Assembly (NCBI GenBank): GCA_949987565.1
Contig: OX465113.1
Span: 8,949,899-9,013,898 of the forward strand
DNA from: Luidia sarsii
Lineage: Eukaryota > Echinodermata > Asteroidea > Paxillosida > Luidiidae
DNA: 64,000 bases
Reading direction: 5' to 3'
Program-made: the position numbers and the translations under genes
In this document: one piece after another, positions 22,751 through 34,395 of the stretch
Numbering within the stretch: position 1 is the first letter of the stretch
Layout of the letters: the number at the start of each line of letters is the position of its first letter
The notes under the pieces: model-generated
Database searches by the model: none
Told to the model about the DNA's origin: nothing
The model's input: only the letters and a program-made list of their open reading frames with translations

Positions 22751-23715
22751 GGAGCCAAACATGGACCCTTCGCAGCGACGGGCTCGCTCTGGGAAGCTTA
22801 AGGCCATTGGCAGCTTGATGGCCAAAAAAAAAACCACAGCGGAAGTGACAGTGCTCTCCGCGCGGCAAAATCAAGGGCACGTAGTCCGGGCCACGTTCAG
22901 GTTGGATTGGGATCATATTTGACGATTAGATCGGCGAGAAAAGAGTACAGGAATAGGTGACGAATGCAGAATACAAAGATCATTTGTCTTGCCATAGGAC
23001 GGAATATCTATACCCTAACAAATGTCCAAATGGCATGACGCAGTGCAACATTCCGCATCACCGTGTTTTTGCAAGAATGGGGATGGCATTTACTAGATAA
23101 CATTGTGCTTAATAACAGACGTGCATCGGTGAAGTGATTCTGGAGGCAGAACTGCAGAATAGATACGGGGTATAGCAAACACAATAGCCAAGATATACAC
23201 TTGGATCAAAGGGAGAAAAAACCTGAATGCAATCTTTGAACGAACCGCGTACAAATTGCATGTGTACCACAAATGAGACGCCATACCGGATGTGCACATT
23301 GGTCATGAATGTGCCCGCCGCGACTGGGACAAATGGACGAGTCGGTAATGGTGAATGTACGCCGTGTATAGACAGACACAGCGGAGACACAGAGTGAACA
23401 CCAAAAATGGCATAGAGCGATCATCCTACACAAAATGAACATAGGTTCCAGCATAGGAATGATACTCTATTGGAACCTGCCGTTGCAACACGAATTATTG
23501 GTACGGAATGACGTCCGCGACCGTGACGGAATCGTTCGTCGACCCTCGCACGATTCGACAGGAGGCCCTTTTGGGCTTTGGTTCAGGCTCAGGCTTCGCA
23601 CTTGTCCCTCTACCCACTAAAAGCTAACTGCTCCGTTCTCTCGTTCAGGGCGCAACAGGACACCGTGTTTTTCAAAGTCTTACCCGGCGATGCACGTCAA
23701 AAATGAACACGGTGA
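22751..23715. other. Unassigned, no gene seen
   Basis: Unique-looking. A short 'ggttcaggctcaggctt' piece of family E lies at about 23580. Several overlapping short frames show no domain. Confidence 0.4.
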
Positions 23716-24275
23716 CTGAGCCAAGAGCCTGGGCCTAAGCCAGAGCCTGAGCCCGAACCAGGGCCTGAGCCTAATAAGCAAGAGCCGGCGCCAGAGTCAC
23801 TGACTGAGCCTGAGCCTGAGCCTGAGCCTGAACCAGGGCCTGAGCCAAAGCCTGAACCAGGGTCTGAGCCAGAGCCAGAGCCAGAGCCAGAGCCTGAGCC
23901 AGAGCCTGAGCCAGAGCCTGAACCAGAGCCAGAGCCAGAGCCTGAACCAGAGGCTGAGCCTGAGCCAATGCCTGAACCAGGGTCTGAGGCAGAGTCAGAG
24001 CCAGAGCCAGAGCCTGAACCAGAGCCAGAGCCAGAGCCAGAGCCTGAACCAGAGCCAGAGACAGAGGTAGAGCCAGAGCCTGAATCAGAGCCAGGGCCTT
24101 TGCCAGAGCCAGAGCCAGAGCCAGAGCCTTAGCCAGATCCAGAGCCAGGACCTGAGAAGGAGCATGACCAAGAGCCAGAGCCTGAGCCAGAGCCAGAGCC
24201 TGAGCCAGAGCCAGAGCCTGAGCCAGAGCCCGAGCCAGAGCCAGAGCCGGAACCAGAGCCAGAGTCAGACTTCAG
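23716..24275. repeat. GAGCCN hexanucleotide array
   Basis: About 90 copies of a 6-bp unit (GAGCCA, GAGCCT, GAACCA variants). Twelve-base combinations such as 'gagccagagcctgaaccag' suggest higher-order units. The same hexamer is the internal part of the dispersed family E, so the array looks like a local expansion of that element. Ala-Gln, Ser-Gly or Ser-Gln frames (65-83 codons) follow from the period of six. Confidence 0.9.
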
Positions 24276-24409
24276 CCAGAGCCGTGGTTTCGAAGAAAAA
24301 AAGACTCGCAGAACGAAAGGCGTACGAGCAACGAAAGGCGTGCGAGCAACAGTCTCCCGGCGGCTGATTAAAAACTGCACGCAGCCGAGTGCACAGAGTG
24401 GACTGGGTA

Positions 24410-24500
24410 TAGGGAGTCTTAGGGGTTAGGGGTTGGGTAGGGGTTAGGGGGTTGGGGTAGGGGTTAGGGGGTTGGGGTAGGGGTTAGGGGGTTGGGGTAT
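24410..24500. repeat. Telomere-like 20-bp G-rich array
   Basis: Three exact copies (24441-24460, 24461-24480, 24481-24500, the last with one change) of GGGTTAGGGGGTTGGGGTAG, preceded by a degenerate TTAGGGG stretch. Each unit embeds TTAGGG. Strong G-quadruplex potential. It may be an interstitial telomere-derived repeat or an independent minisatellite. Confidence 0.8.
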
Positions 24501-27160
24501 GGGGAGGCAGCGCAGGCGCCTCAATGCTCGAGCCTTACCTTCTCACGGGGCTGCCACACGTCCAGTCCGAAGTCTTGTTTCGGGGCTTGGGGGCGCCTGG
24601 TGGGGGTGGAATTCATGACCGGCGCCGGAGAATCCGCGTTCTGCTGGGTGGCCATCGCGGCGTGCAGTCAGACCGCAGAAGAAAATTGAACAAAAACGAA
24701 GAATCAACGCGCACAGATTCGAAATATCCTCCTGGCTTGCTGTCAGTGTCTGGGCGGGGTGGCCGGCTTCTCTCGTCCTCCCAACTCACCAGGCTGAATG
24801 TCGACAGAGTGAGAACTATGTCGTCATCATCGGTCGGTCGGCCGCAGAGCAGGCGACCACAAGTTGTCTGCAACCGCCGCGGTCTTGGGTGAGGGTTAGG
24901 GGGTTTATTATGGGGGGGGGGTCTTATAGGCGAAGGGGTGTCTTGCACAACCCCTCTACTTGCATGATGATTGCGATCCAGGATCGGGTGAGCGGCAACA
25001 GCACTGTCGGTCTGAGCTGAGGGCGTGTATAGGGGATGCTCACACGTGGTATGACCGCAATCTGGTCCCTCTCATCAGACTAAAAAAAAGCCAACAAAGA
25101 GAGATATAACCTTAGAATCGAGCTCCCTTCGCACCGACGGGGATCGGATGAAGCCAACAGAAATACAATTCCGGAGTCCGAACCCGCGAGAGGCCGAGAG
25201 GCCGAGGGGGAGGGGGGAGGGGGGGGTGTGCTGCGGTGCGTTCTCACGGCTCGATGTGCCGAGCTAGGGTCGGGTGGCCCCGGCAGCGCGAAGCGGCCGG
25301 GGAATAAGAGCGATCGGCCGGGGAACAAGAGCGATCGGCCGGGCCTTCTTCAACGGGCGTCGAGGGCCAGGGGCTACCGACCCGCGAGCGGTGGTCGGGT
25401 GCTGTTCTTCACACACACGGACTCAGCGGCCGTCGCGAGTCCGCATCATCCCGGCCGCCGTTCCCAAGCCCGCTTGCCCCCGGTGACCGGCGCCCGGCAG
25501 TCCCGCTGCTCGATCGGACTTCCCTTCACGCTCCTCGGAGATACGAAACCAAACGAGTTTCGGGATAGTCTGCCCTCTGCTCTTTTTTGTTATCCCCCGG
25601 GGGTGAGTCTGTTAAGCAGGCAGCTCCACAGTTGCAATAATCCAGTTCTTTCTTTTTTGGGGGGAGACTGTGTCGAATTCTTCGTCCTCAATGGCTGTCA
25701 GTAGTAGGGGCGTGAACGCCAACCCTCCTTTCGTTCTCTCTCTCTCTCTCACTATCCTGTTATAATACTGTACAGCGTCAGCAGCAGCAGCATAGGAAAC
25801 TCCCGGATGTGGTCAATATTACATTCCGGCGTGCGGTCGTCGGCAACTGCACGGTACTTGTGCACGGCTGTATGGTCCTCCCTCCCAGCGCACGATGGGC
25901 TATAGCTGCCGTTACATTATCAGTGCCACCGCCAGGGTGCACACATCAGACGCAAAGACTGGATCCAACGATGTAGGGAGAGGGTGGCTCTCGACTGCCG
26001 CGTCTCGTGGCGGGGATGCTGATGCCTCTCCCTTTGCCCCTCTCTCTCCCCCCCTCTCTCTAGTTGTCTCTTTCTATCGTCCGCGCCGACCGATGGGGGG
26101 AAACGGGAGGCACTAACGCGGGCGCCGGATGAGACCGTGGCAGCTAGGAAGCACGGACTTCTCATCCACGAAAACGTGGCGTGGCGATCTTGCTCGGAGA
26201 TAAACGCCGCGGAAAGAATGCCGGTTTTTGGGGGGAGGGTTGTTGTAGGGGCTAGCTAGCGGTGCTCACGTTGAGTAGTCCTCGCGAGATCTCCGAGCAG
26301 ACAGCCTTGCGCAGTGCTGCAGATGAGGCCAACGGGTGGCAGATCGCAGAGGGGGTGGGGAGGGGAGTGTCTTCGCTAGGAGGACGGTGATAAACGGTGG
26401 CTCCGCGAGCCTCGTCCTCTTCTGTCTCTATACGACCCTGCGTTGCCTCCAATATATTTATATCTAGCAAGGAGAAAAAGAGGAGGGGTGTGCTTAGACG
26501 TCGCGTCGTGTCGTGTATGCATGCATCGAGCAGTGTGTGCGTGTGTATACCCGCGTGGTGCGCAGATATTAAATAGCCTGGCCGCGGCAAGGAGTGATTG
26601 GTCTAACGGGGTATGCCTCCTCTACCCCCCCCCCCCTGCTCCACTACGAATATATAATGAGGGCGGGCTTGCCAGGCACACCGCAATGACCCTTGGTACA
26701 GCTAGCTATCTTCCTCCTGAGCCACCGCACTCTTCCCAACCGTATACGCACGCGCGCACACTGGATAGAATGAACAGTTATTTCTTTCCTTACAATATTA
26801 TATCCCCCGTGCTGTAAACCCTTAGAGGCATGTCGGGAGAAAGGGCAGGGGACGTTGGGGAGTGGGAGGGGGGGGGGGCTTATAGGCAGCCGACGATTAA
26901 TTCCGGGATTCCCCGAGCAATCACAACAACGGCTGGCTTGTATACAGTGCATGTACATTGTATTCGTTGACATGTCGGCGCGTCGTAAGCCTGGCCGTGG
27001 TGGTTTGGTTCAGGGGGAGGGATGAACCTCACGCAATTTGAAACAAAACCATAGAGAAACCGGCGGTATACTGTGCACGTGTATACATGGGTCCCGGTAT
27101 GCCATCTCTGCACGACATAAGCCAGTCTATAATTATCATTATTACAATGTATACCTATTA
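24501..27160. other. Unassigned GC-rich region
   Basis: GC- and CpG-rich from about 24540 to 26200, with G and C homopolymer runs. An imperfect 19-bp repeat 'gcgatcggccggggaa' occurs at 25310-25350. Overlapping frames, including one of 158 codons at 25228-25704, lack domain signatures and splice framing. Only the segment at 24790-24867, listed separately, has both splice signals. Confidence 0.35.
24790..24867 (-). CDS. Possible isolated exon (26 codons)
   Basis: On the minus strand, an acceptor 'ggcggttgcag' (just above 24867) and a consensus donor CTG|GTGAGT (below 24790) enclose 78 bp, a multiple of three, open in phase 0 and containing a four-Asp run followed by IVLTLSTFSL. The peptide is not recognised. 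The region is GC-rich, which makes chance open frames likely. Confidence 0.18.
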
Positions 27161-27455
27161 TTTTGTTGTATCCTTGTGGAGACATGGCTTTGTTCTCGTA
27201 CACTGGGCAACCGTGTGATAAACGATGGTATTTTTTTTAAATGCTCCCATTTCAACCACATTCATGTAGAAATTCGGACCGTATAATTATGTCCCCTTAT
27301 ATATAGCACTTTAATTTGCGACGGATTCTTACCATCACAAATTTATAGATTTTGAGTTATTTCCAAAATACCAGTTTCGTGAAAACCTTGTAGAGACCTA
27401 TACATATTTACAATGTCCATGTGTTTTGATGGAGACCTATTCAACCTATTGGTCT
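27161..27455 (+). mobile_element. Dispersed repeat family D, copy 2
   Basis: The most complete plus-oriented copy. It begins with 'ttttgttgtatccttgtgga', carries the 'atgctcccatttcaaccaca' and 'caaatttatagattttgag' blocks, and ends with 'ggagacctattcaacctatt'. See 14598 and 48531 for the other copies. Confidence 0.75.
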
Positions 27456-28012
27456 CCGCAAGGCACTAGATTCGCGCACAAACCTAAGGTTGACAATAGA
27501 AACCGCGGTACTGTGCACGCGCCGGAAAGCATCAACTCGTATGATGATAGCATTCGATGGTTTCCTACTACTTCAATCTATTCTTGTCATGCCTTTCGAA
27601 TCACTTTCGCCGCCGATGGAAGGGAACCCTTATAGCTACGAGTCACAAAGATCGCGCACGAGTGGTCACAACTTCAAAGGTGCTCCTTCCGCCCTGCAAG
27701 GTATAAGACTTATTTCGGGAAGGATTATTTTTCAAACAGGAACGGGAAATGGTAGAAAAACAAACTGCGAGAGCGGACACGGAGACTGAGAAAAAAAAAC
27801 CCAAGGGCAATGTTTTGTTCAATTCCATTGATGAAGCTAATCAACCATTCGTAATGAATAATATTTCATGCATGTTTGCGATATTTTCACAATTTCAACG
27901 TAAAAAAAGGTATACAAACAGCAGCTGGTTACCGGACTTTTGTGCCGACGCGAATGACGTCATTGAGCGTACCTCTCAATGTCTTCTACTCCACGACAAG
28001 AGCGGGATTTGT
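27456..28012. other. Unassigned, no gene seen
   Basis: Unique-looking; short overlapping frames without a domain. Confidence 0.35.
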
Positions 28013-28267
28013 TTCCGTACCACATAATTCGCTATTTTCCCATATTATGTTTGTGCACAGACAAAGTAAAATAGAATTGAGTTTCAGGTCACTCAGATTG
28101 TTCACGTACGTTGTATTCGCTGTGCAGAAAGCCCTTATTGGCTGTGCAGAAAGCCTACCCCTAGCTTTAACTTCAACTGCTATAGCCCCCTCCCCCTTGC
28201 CCCCAACCCCGTAAAATGTTTGTGCACAAACATTATGGGCCCATAGCGAATAATGTGGTACGGAAAA
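28013..28267. mobile_element. MITE with ~45-bp terminal inverted repeats
   Basis: The left end (28013-28058, 'tccgtaccacataattcgct' and onward) is complementary to the right end (28221-28266). 'gtttgtgcacaaacat' lies at the inner edge of the right arm. The interior of about 160 bp includes a short direct repeat 'gcagaaagcc'. Non-coding. Confidence 0.75.
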
Positions 28268-28879
28268 AAAGCGAGCGGGCACCCACCCTAGACTACAGTA
28301 CACGATGTAGGCGTAGTCAGTGCATAATATATCAATAATACGTAATGACCTACATGAACTACGTAATTCGTGTGGGTAACGGTTGGACGCCCGTAAGGTC
28401 CTACCCCTCAGTGCATTGGTAGGTAAGGACTTTTTGAGGCGCTGATCCGGTATCGACGCGAATTACGCATTTCAATGATACCTTTCAATTCCGTCTGACC
28501 CTCGGCAAGAATGGCGACTCACAGACTGTCGACCATAGCACATGATGTGCACGTATACTCGGTGGCCTCTATGAATATTAATACGACACCCATTCCCTAT
28601 CCACAATTTGAAGTTCTCTGTAGAGATACGTAGACAGGGTCCCTCTTTATGATTGTCTGTGAGTCAGTCGGCCGCTAAATGTGTTCCAAGAAACTGTCCA
28701 ACCGCAAGACCACGAGGGGAGCGGATCGATTCAAGCTTTCGAACAAGGCTCGCCAGAATTTCCTCACCGCAAGGAAACACCCCCTACATACACACATAAC
28801 AAACATGGTCGAGTCCTAAATGTAAAGTGGCTACAGCTTGGAATACCCGCCCCGAGTGAATGGGATCCGGCCAGCAGCC
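28268..28879. other. Unassigned, no gene seen
   Basis: Unique-looking sequence. No gene or recurring repeat recognised. Confidence 0.4.
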
Positions 28880-29340
28880 GCTATGGCTATGGCTGTGGCT
28901 GTGGCTGTGGCTGTCCATGCTATGGCTATGGCTGTGGCTTGTGGCATGTGGCATGTGGCATGGGGCTGTGGCTGTGGCTGTGGCTGTAGCTGTAGCTGTA
29001 GCTATGGCTATGGCTATGCATGCAAAGGCTATGACAATGGTTATGGCTGTGGCTTGTGGCTGTGGCTGTGGCTGTGGCTGAGGCTATGACTGTAGCTGTA
29101 GCTGTAGCTTAGCTATGACTATGGGTATGGCTGTGGCTGTGGCTATGGCTATGGCTATGGCCTATGGCTATAACTGTGACTGTGGCTATGGTTATGGCTA
29201 TGGCTATGGCTATGGCTATGGCTATGGCTACGGCTACGGCTACGGCTACGGCTACGGCTACGGCTACGGCTACGGCTACGGCTACGGCTATGGCTACGGC
29301 TATGGCTATGGCAATGGCTATGGCAGTGGCTATGGCTGGT
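28880..29340. repeat. TGGCTN hexanucleotide array
   Basis: Tandem hexamers in blocks: TGGCTG first (28885-29100, interrupted), then TGGCTA, then a pure CGGCTA block at about 29228-29285, then TGGCTA again. The blocks suggest successive homogenisation of single-base variants. Frames read (YG)n, (MA)n or (WL)n and are not genes. G/C asymmetry is marked. Confidence 0.9.
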
Positions 29341-29831
29341 GACTCCGGTAGACTCGTGTGCGAATTAGAGGTAAAGTAGAAGACCTATTCAGACGCCGCA
29401 TCGGTAATTCCATTGCAATGTTCAGTTTCTCCATATAGGAAACGGCGCTGATATAATTTTTTTATATAGGCGAAACGTCGAAGAAAGCAAACCCCAATGA
29501 AATAGGAGCTAGGGATTGTAGAGCCGAGATCGCACCATGCACTCGGGTCTCCTTTCTCCGTTCAGCAGCCACCCAATACGACATTTGCCACCTTCGCATA
29601 ACCGAACTAAAAAAACAAAAAAATCGTTACTTTTGTATCCAGTCCATTTCTCCAGCTCGATATATCTTTTGGGGCCGGCATATCTCGTGGGTCGTGGCTA
29701 TATATAAAGAACGAGCTTCGTATGCATCCTGACTGCAAAAAGCGACATCGCTCTCTCGTCTCCCCCTGTCCCCCCTCCCCCCAAAACGGACCCGACTGAC
29801 ATTTCCTAATCCCCTCCTAATCCACTCGCCG
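29341..29831. other. Unassigned, no gene seen
   Basis: Unique-looking sequence. No gene recognised. Confidence 0.4.
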
Positions 29832-30202
29832 TTAAAACCCCTACATAACATTGGTAAGATCGAAAAAAAAATTACAGATTTACATGAAACTTATACAGTT
29901 TGAAGATGGTTATAGTAGAAACCTCGCACTGAAATAATTATTTATGTCTAAAATGCTGTACTTGTGAAAAAAAAACCTTTACGTATCACTCCTTGATCTA
30001 AACGAGTTTTCGGAACAGTTCGTTGAATGCTGCATTCTCGCGAAACAAATGAAGCGGTCTTTCGCTATTTTCTCGAGACTCGGTTGACGGATTGAGCTGA
30101 ATTTTTTTTTTCACATGTGTGCTATTTGATGCATATGTCGGATCGGACAACGCATGGATGCTATTCTTTGACCTCGACCAAATGTTGTGTCATCCCTTTA
30201 AT
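29832..30202 (-). mobile_element. MITE family A, inverted copy
   Basis: 371 bp, bounded by TTAAAACCCCTACATAACAT at the left and 'aaatgttgtgtcatccctttaa' at the right, an inverted and diverged copy of the element at 37688-38062. Shared interior blocks include 'cagatttacatgaaac', 'gtttgaagatggttatagta' and 'ttctcgagactcggttg'. The ends fall on TTAA, as in piggyBac-type elements. Confidence 0.85.
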
Positions 30203-31325
30203 GTCCCATTGCACTGCATGGGGCGCCTAGCTTGCTGTTTATCTATGAGAGGGTAGCGTTTCAACCCCCGTCCACACCCAAAGTGCACGGAGAGGTTCCT
30301 CCCCTGTACCCAGAAAACTCACCTATACCGTATATCTTTCAAATCGCTCCTCGTTCAATCTGATCTCTCCGGCTGATAATAAACACTGAACCGATCACAT
30401 ATTTTCCGAGAATGTTCTCCGCCGCGCTCAAGGCGTTCTGCCGGCTGCGTCTCCCTCACCCCTTAAAAAAAAATCCTCGAAATCTTAACGAAATAAGACA
30501 CAGATCTACTTTGATACACATGTATTTCTTCTTTTTTGTCTTCCCCCAAAAGGGGAGGGACCTTGGACTGGACTTAAGGCCTGATTCCGATACCTCTGTG
30601 TGGCTAAGCGCCGCTGCGTTTTCCCTTTGTTTTTTGTGAGAATTGACCGTTAGGGATTTGTATCGAGGCAGAGATATCAATCTACCACGATGCCGCTCCT
30701 TTAAACCTCGAGCATATTTTTTTCTTTTAGCTCGGGGAGGCGAAGAGCGGAGTCATCGTGCTTTTAGGGGTCAGGCACAGACACGAGCCAGCGAAGGATT
30801 TTCTCTTCTTTCGATGCCAAAAAAAAAAAAAAAAAAAAACAGGTTGAATTTTTTTCCCCACGGGCATCGCCCGCAGGTACATTTGTGCACGACGGCCAAA
30901 AAAAAAAACCCGGTTGAAACTGAGGGGCCCCCGACTCCCCCTTGAGATGAGGGGTACGAGGTTGAGAGGCTATAGTCGTGTGCAGGGGAGGGGGGGTTAG
31001 GAGAAGGAGGTTGACAGGAGAAGACTCGTTGATGACTCAACGCCCCATAGGGGACGAGGCGGAGATGGGCGCGGGGGGTCGTGACCTCTGCGCGGGTCAG
31101 AGGTCGCCGTGGAGGTTAGATTCACCCACTGGTCCCCCCCTTTCCCCGTCTTACGCTGTCTTAACGGAGAGGGGAGGACAGGGAGGTTCTTTGAGGTAAA
31201 CTGAAGGGTAACCAAGATGTTTTTTGTGTTTACCGGTTGTGGAATGGACGAATAGGGCTATAAAACGCTTCTTAATAATAATTATTTTGTTTAGGTTGAT
31301 ATGCAAGTGAGAAAAACCAAAATGG
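30203..31325. other. Unassigned, no gene seen
   Basis: A20-type run at about 30820-30839. A GGTCA-rich stretch near 31080-31110 ('gcgcgggtcagaggtcgcc') resembles 43920-43935. No exon recognised. Confidence 0.35.
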
Positions 31326-31540
31326 ATTGTCTCAAAATTTAGTGGGCCTGACGTTTCGATCCTAGCAGGACCTTTCTCAAAGGCAGAGTGACAAGGACAA
31401 AACAGAAGGAAGGGGGTAAAGAGTGAATAAGAGAGAGAGTATAAGAAGGAAGGGGGTAGAGAGTGAATAGGACACGGGTGAGAAACAAAGGACAAAAAGG
31501 AAAGCTGGTAGGATGAGATCAAAGGGAAGGGCAAGGAGTA
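31326..31540 (+). mobile_element. Dispersed repeat family F, copy 2
   Basis: Matches 16105-16380: 'gacgtttcgatcctagcagg', 'gacctttctcaaaggcaga', then 'agagtgaataggacacggg' and 'gagaaacaaaggacaaa'. The 'gaaggaagggggta' segment is duplicated within this copy. Confidence 0.75.
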
Positions 31541-32172
31541 GGGTAGGGATTAGTGAGAAGAGGGGGAAAGATCAAAAAGAGAAGTGTGGAGGAGTGAACA
31601 CATATGATAAGAAGAATAAATTATCAGAAAACATGCAAGGTGTTATTGTCATTCCCCTCCTGGATGTTGAGACCATGCAGTTGAATAGACCTACATTTTT
31701 CTCACGGCTAAGACTGACGACATCACTACGGTGACCAAGTGATTCTAATAAAAAGAAATTGGATTGTGTAGAATCGAACTCCCCTGAAACATTTTGGATT
31801 ATCCAGGCTACACATGGAGTGAAGCCCTTCAGGTGGCGGACATCACGTTCTACGTGCTTGGATCATACCGCTATATACCCCGAAGGAAAACGTGGGGGGC
31901 GATCGAGATACCAGCTCATCATCAGATCTACAGAATGACTGAAACTGATTGATATTCATTGATATGGATTAGGCGCCGGGTCAAAGGCGCGTCTGAGGGA
32001 CCGAGCCGGTTCACAAATTCACCGAGGAACTACACCTCTGTAATAATACTGACGCCATGTTAACCTCCACTGCAGGAGCCGCGAGTAAACAGACATAAAT
32101 CCAAATCAGAAATAAAAGACGGCCCAATCTTTTTCTTGAACTCAGTCGGAGTTTTTTTTCTGTTGGGGTGTC
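31541..32172. other. Unassigned, no gene seen
   Basis: No gene or recurring repeat recognised. Confidence 0.35.
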
Positions 32173-32545
32173 TTAAAGGCCCTATACAACATTGGTAAAG
32201 GTCAAAAGATTGCCACAGTAATTAAAGTATGCTAAACCATTTAACGCAATTTCCAAAAAGGCAATACAGCGAAGGTTTTAGCTCAAATGGTAATCTGAGA
32301 AAGTATAAAGATGGAAAAAAAACGTCACGGTTTTCGCACCGTTCAGTAGTGTAAGAAATAGTTTATTACTCGCGAGTAATAAACTATTCGTCGGTGTTTG
32401 TTTGAGTGAAGATTTCTCGAGAAGTGCAGCATCCCAGACCGTAAGATTTCAGCATGGGGATTCTATCACGACCATCTACAAACTGTGTAAATTAGAAGGA
32501 AATCTGTGGACATCGATGTTTTCTTAATCATCCCAATGTGGTACT
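32173..32545 (-). mobile_element. MITE family B, inverted copy
   Basis: Begins TTAAAGGCCCTATACAACAT and runs through the family B interior in inverse order to about 32545, where the end is degenerate. The centre contains a perfect 32-bp palindrome (32357-32388) built around ACTCGCGAGT. Other copies are at 37323, 38240 and 63857. Confidence 0.85.
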
Positions 32546-32980
32546 GGGCGCCAGTCAATGCGCTTAAAACGCCACTCTTCAGTCTCGGCGTCGGTGTATA
32601 GGCTCGGAGTATACCTGTCTTGTCTCCACGTGTAATGGTTACTCAGAAGATGTTTGCTTGAGAGGGAACTACCCTCTTTTTATCAGAAAGTATTACCCTC
32701 GGAGAGGCCCGGATAATGGATACTGCTTTATTGGCACGACAGAATCAGTTGGGGGGGGGATGCGAAGTGAAATCGATTCTAATCGAGTTGAAGTGTGAAG
32801 GAGTCGCGGGGGAGCGAATCGCAGTTGTTTTAAGAAAGAAAAGCAATGGCAGTGCAAAAATAATGCCATGTCTTGGAGTCGCTTTTCCTTTCACTTTTTT
32901 TTATCGGATTTCGACGGTAATGTGAAAAGCCGGCTTGTGACGGCCCTAGCGTTTTTCCATCGAGTTATAAATGCATTATT
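32546..32980. other. Unassigned, no gene seen
   Basis: No gene recognised. Confidence 0.35.
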
Positions 32981-33001
32981 TACAAAGAGAGAGAGGGGGG
33001 A

Positions 33002-33081
<80 letters not shown>

Positions 33082-33835
33082 AGAGAGAGAGGGGGGGGGA
33101 GAGAGAGAGAGGTGAAGAGGGATACAGAGGGGGAGGGAGAGAGGGAGAAAGGGGAAGAGAGGGATGGAGAGAGACGAAGAAGAGAGAGGGAGAGGGGATG
33201 GCGAGAGAGACAGAAAGAGGGAGAGAGAGGGACAGAGAGACAGAAAGAGGAAGAGAGAGGGGGAGAGACAGGGAGACAAGAGAGGGAGAGAGGGATGGGG
33301 AAAGAGGGATAAGAGAGAGGGAGAGAGGGATGGGGAAAGAGGGAGGAGAGATAGAGGGAGAGAGGGAGGGAGAGGGAGGGAGAAGAGAGAGAGGAAGAGT
33401 GGGAGAGAGAGGGAGGGGAGAGAGGGAAAAGAGAGGGGAGAGAGGGGGAGAAAAAGGAAAGAAGGAGAGGGAGGTGAGAGAGAGAAGAAAATGGAATAGA
33501 TGGATAGAGAGAAGAGAGAGGGAAAGATAGAGAAGAAGAGAGATATGGGGAGAGAGAGAGTGGAGAGAGTGGAGAGAAAGAGAGGGGAGAGAGAGAGGAA
33601 GAGAGGGAGAAGGGAGAGAAAGAGAAGAGACAGAGGGGGAGAGAGAGAAGAGAGAGGGAGAGATAGAGAAGAAGAGAGACGGGGAGAGAGAGTGGGGAGA
33701 GTGAGAGGAGAGAGAGAGAGAAAAGAGAGAGGGAGAAGGGAGTGACAGAGAAAGAGACAGAGGGGGAAGAGAGAGAAGAGAGAGAGAGAGGGGGAGAGAG
33801 AAGAAGACAGAGAGGGGAAGAGAGGGGGATAGAGG
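32981..33835. repeat. (GA)n-rich tract
   Basis: About 850 bp of nearly pure purine on the plus strand, with GGGAGA and AGAAGA variants. Frames of up to 327 codons on either strand (Arg/Glu/Gly or Ser/Leu/Pro) are compositional. Confidence 0.95.
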
Positions 33836-34395
33836 TGCAGAATTCGATGATGAAAACTCCGATGATACTAACAAAATAGCATTGGAGACTTTAACCGGTG
33901 CCTGTCGGTCGTTGGCCTATTGCGAACAGTGCAGGCACGCGTCAATGACACACCATTTCGTTGAGGGGGGGGGGGTGGTTGAACGGTTGCCTCGGATTAT
34001 GAAATTGATTTCTCAAGTTTGATTTCGTGCTATGGAAACGGACGGAGGGTCCGCGCGCGCGTCATTCGATGCCCCATCGTTGCCTGGCAACCGGGGAAGG
34101 GTGGGGCGGGCTGGCAAATGGATGGACTAATGGGGGCGTGGGGCGGGTAGACTGTGTGTGTGTGGGGGGGGGGGGGGGGGTGGGGGCGGGCTGACAATAC
34201 AGGAGGTTTTTGATTTTGTCGACGGATTGTCTATGGAGACAATCGTAGTTCCCCATCGACTGGTCGAACCGACTTCCAGGCCAGATGGATAGAGAAGAGA
34301 AATTCGAGGGGAATGGAGAGAAAGGTGCACACATTGACGGTCAGCAAAACTGCAACCACGTTGCCGATGCCCACAGAATTAGCTAACATTAGGAG
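33836..34395. other. Unassigned, no gene seen
   Basis: G runs at 33965-33974 and 34165-34180. An X-box is listed separately. No exon recognised. Confidence 0.35.
34079..34091. promoter_or_regulatory. RFX X-box-like palindrome
   Basis: GTTGCCTGGCAAC is a perfect inverted repeat with a 1-nt spacer, matching the RFX binding consensus, in a GC-rich setting ('cgcgcgcgtcattcgatgc' just upstream). Confidence 0.35.

Noticed and set aside
21644..22758. Ser/Leu/Cys-rich minus-strand frames
   Set aside because: GACAGA minisatellite; composition only.
25228..25704. 158-codon frame in GC-rich DNA
   Set aside because: GC-rich sequence opens frames by chance; no domain, no splice framing.
30300..30375. 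Minus-strand exon ending at a GTGAGT donor
   Set aside because: The only open frame ends in TAG exactly at the junction and no supporting acceptor phase works.
32868..33874. 220-327 codon frames on both strands
   Set aside because: (GA)n tract.
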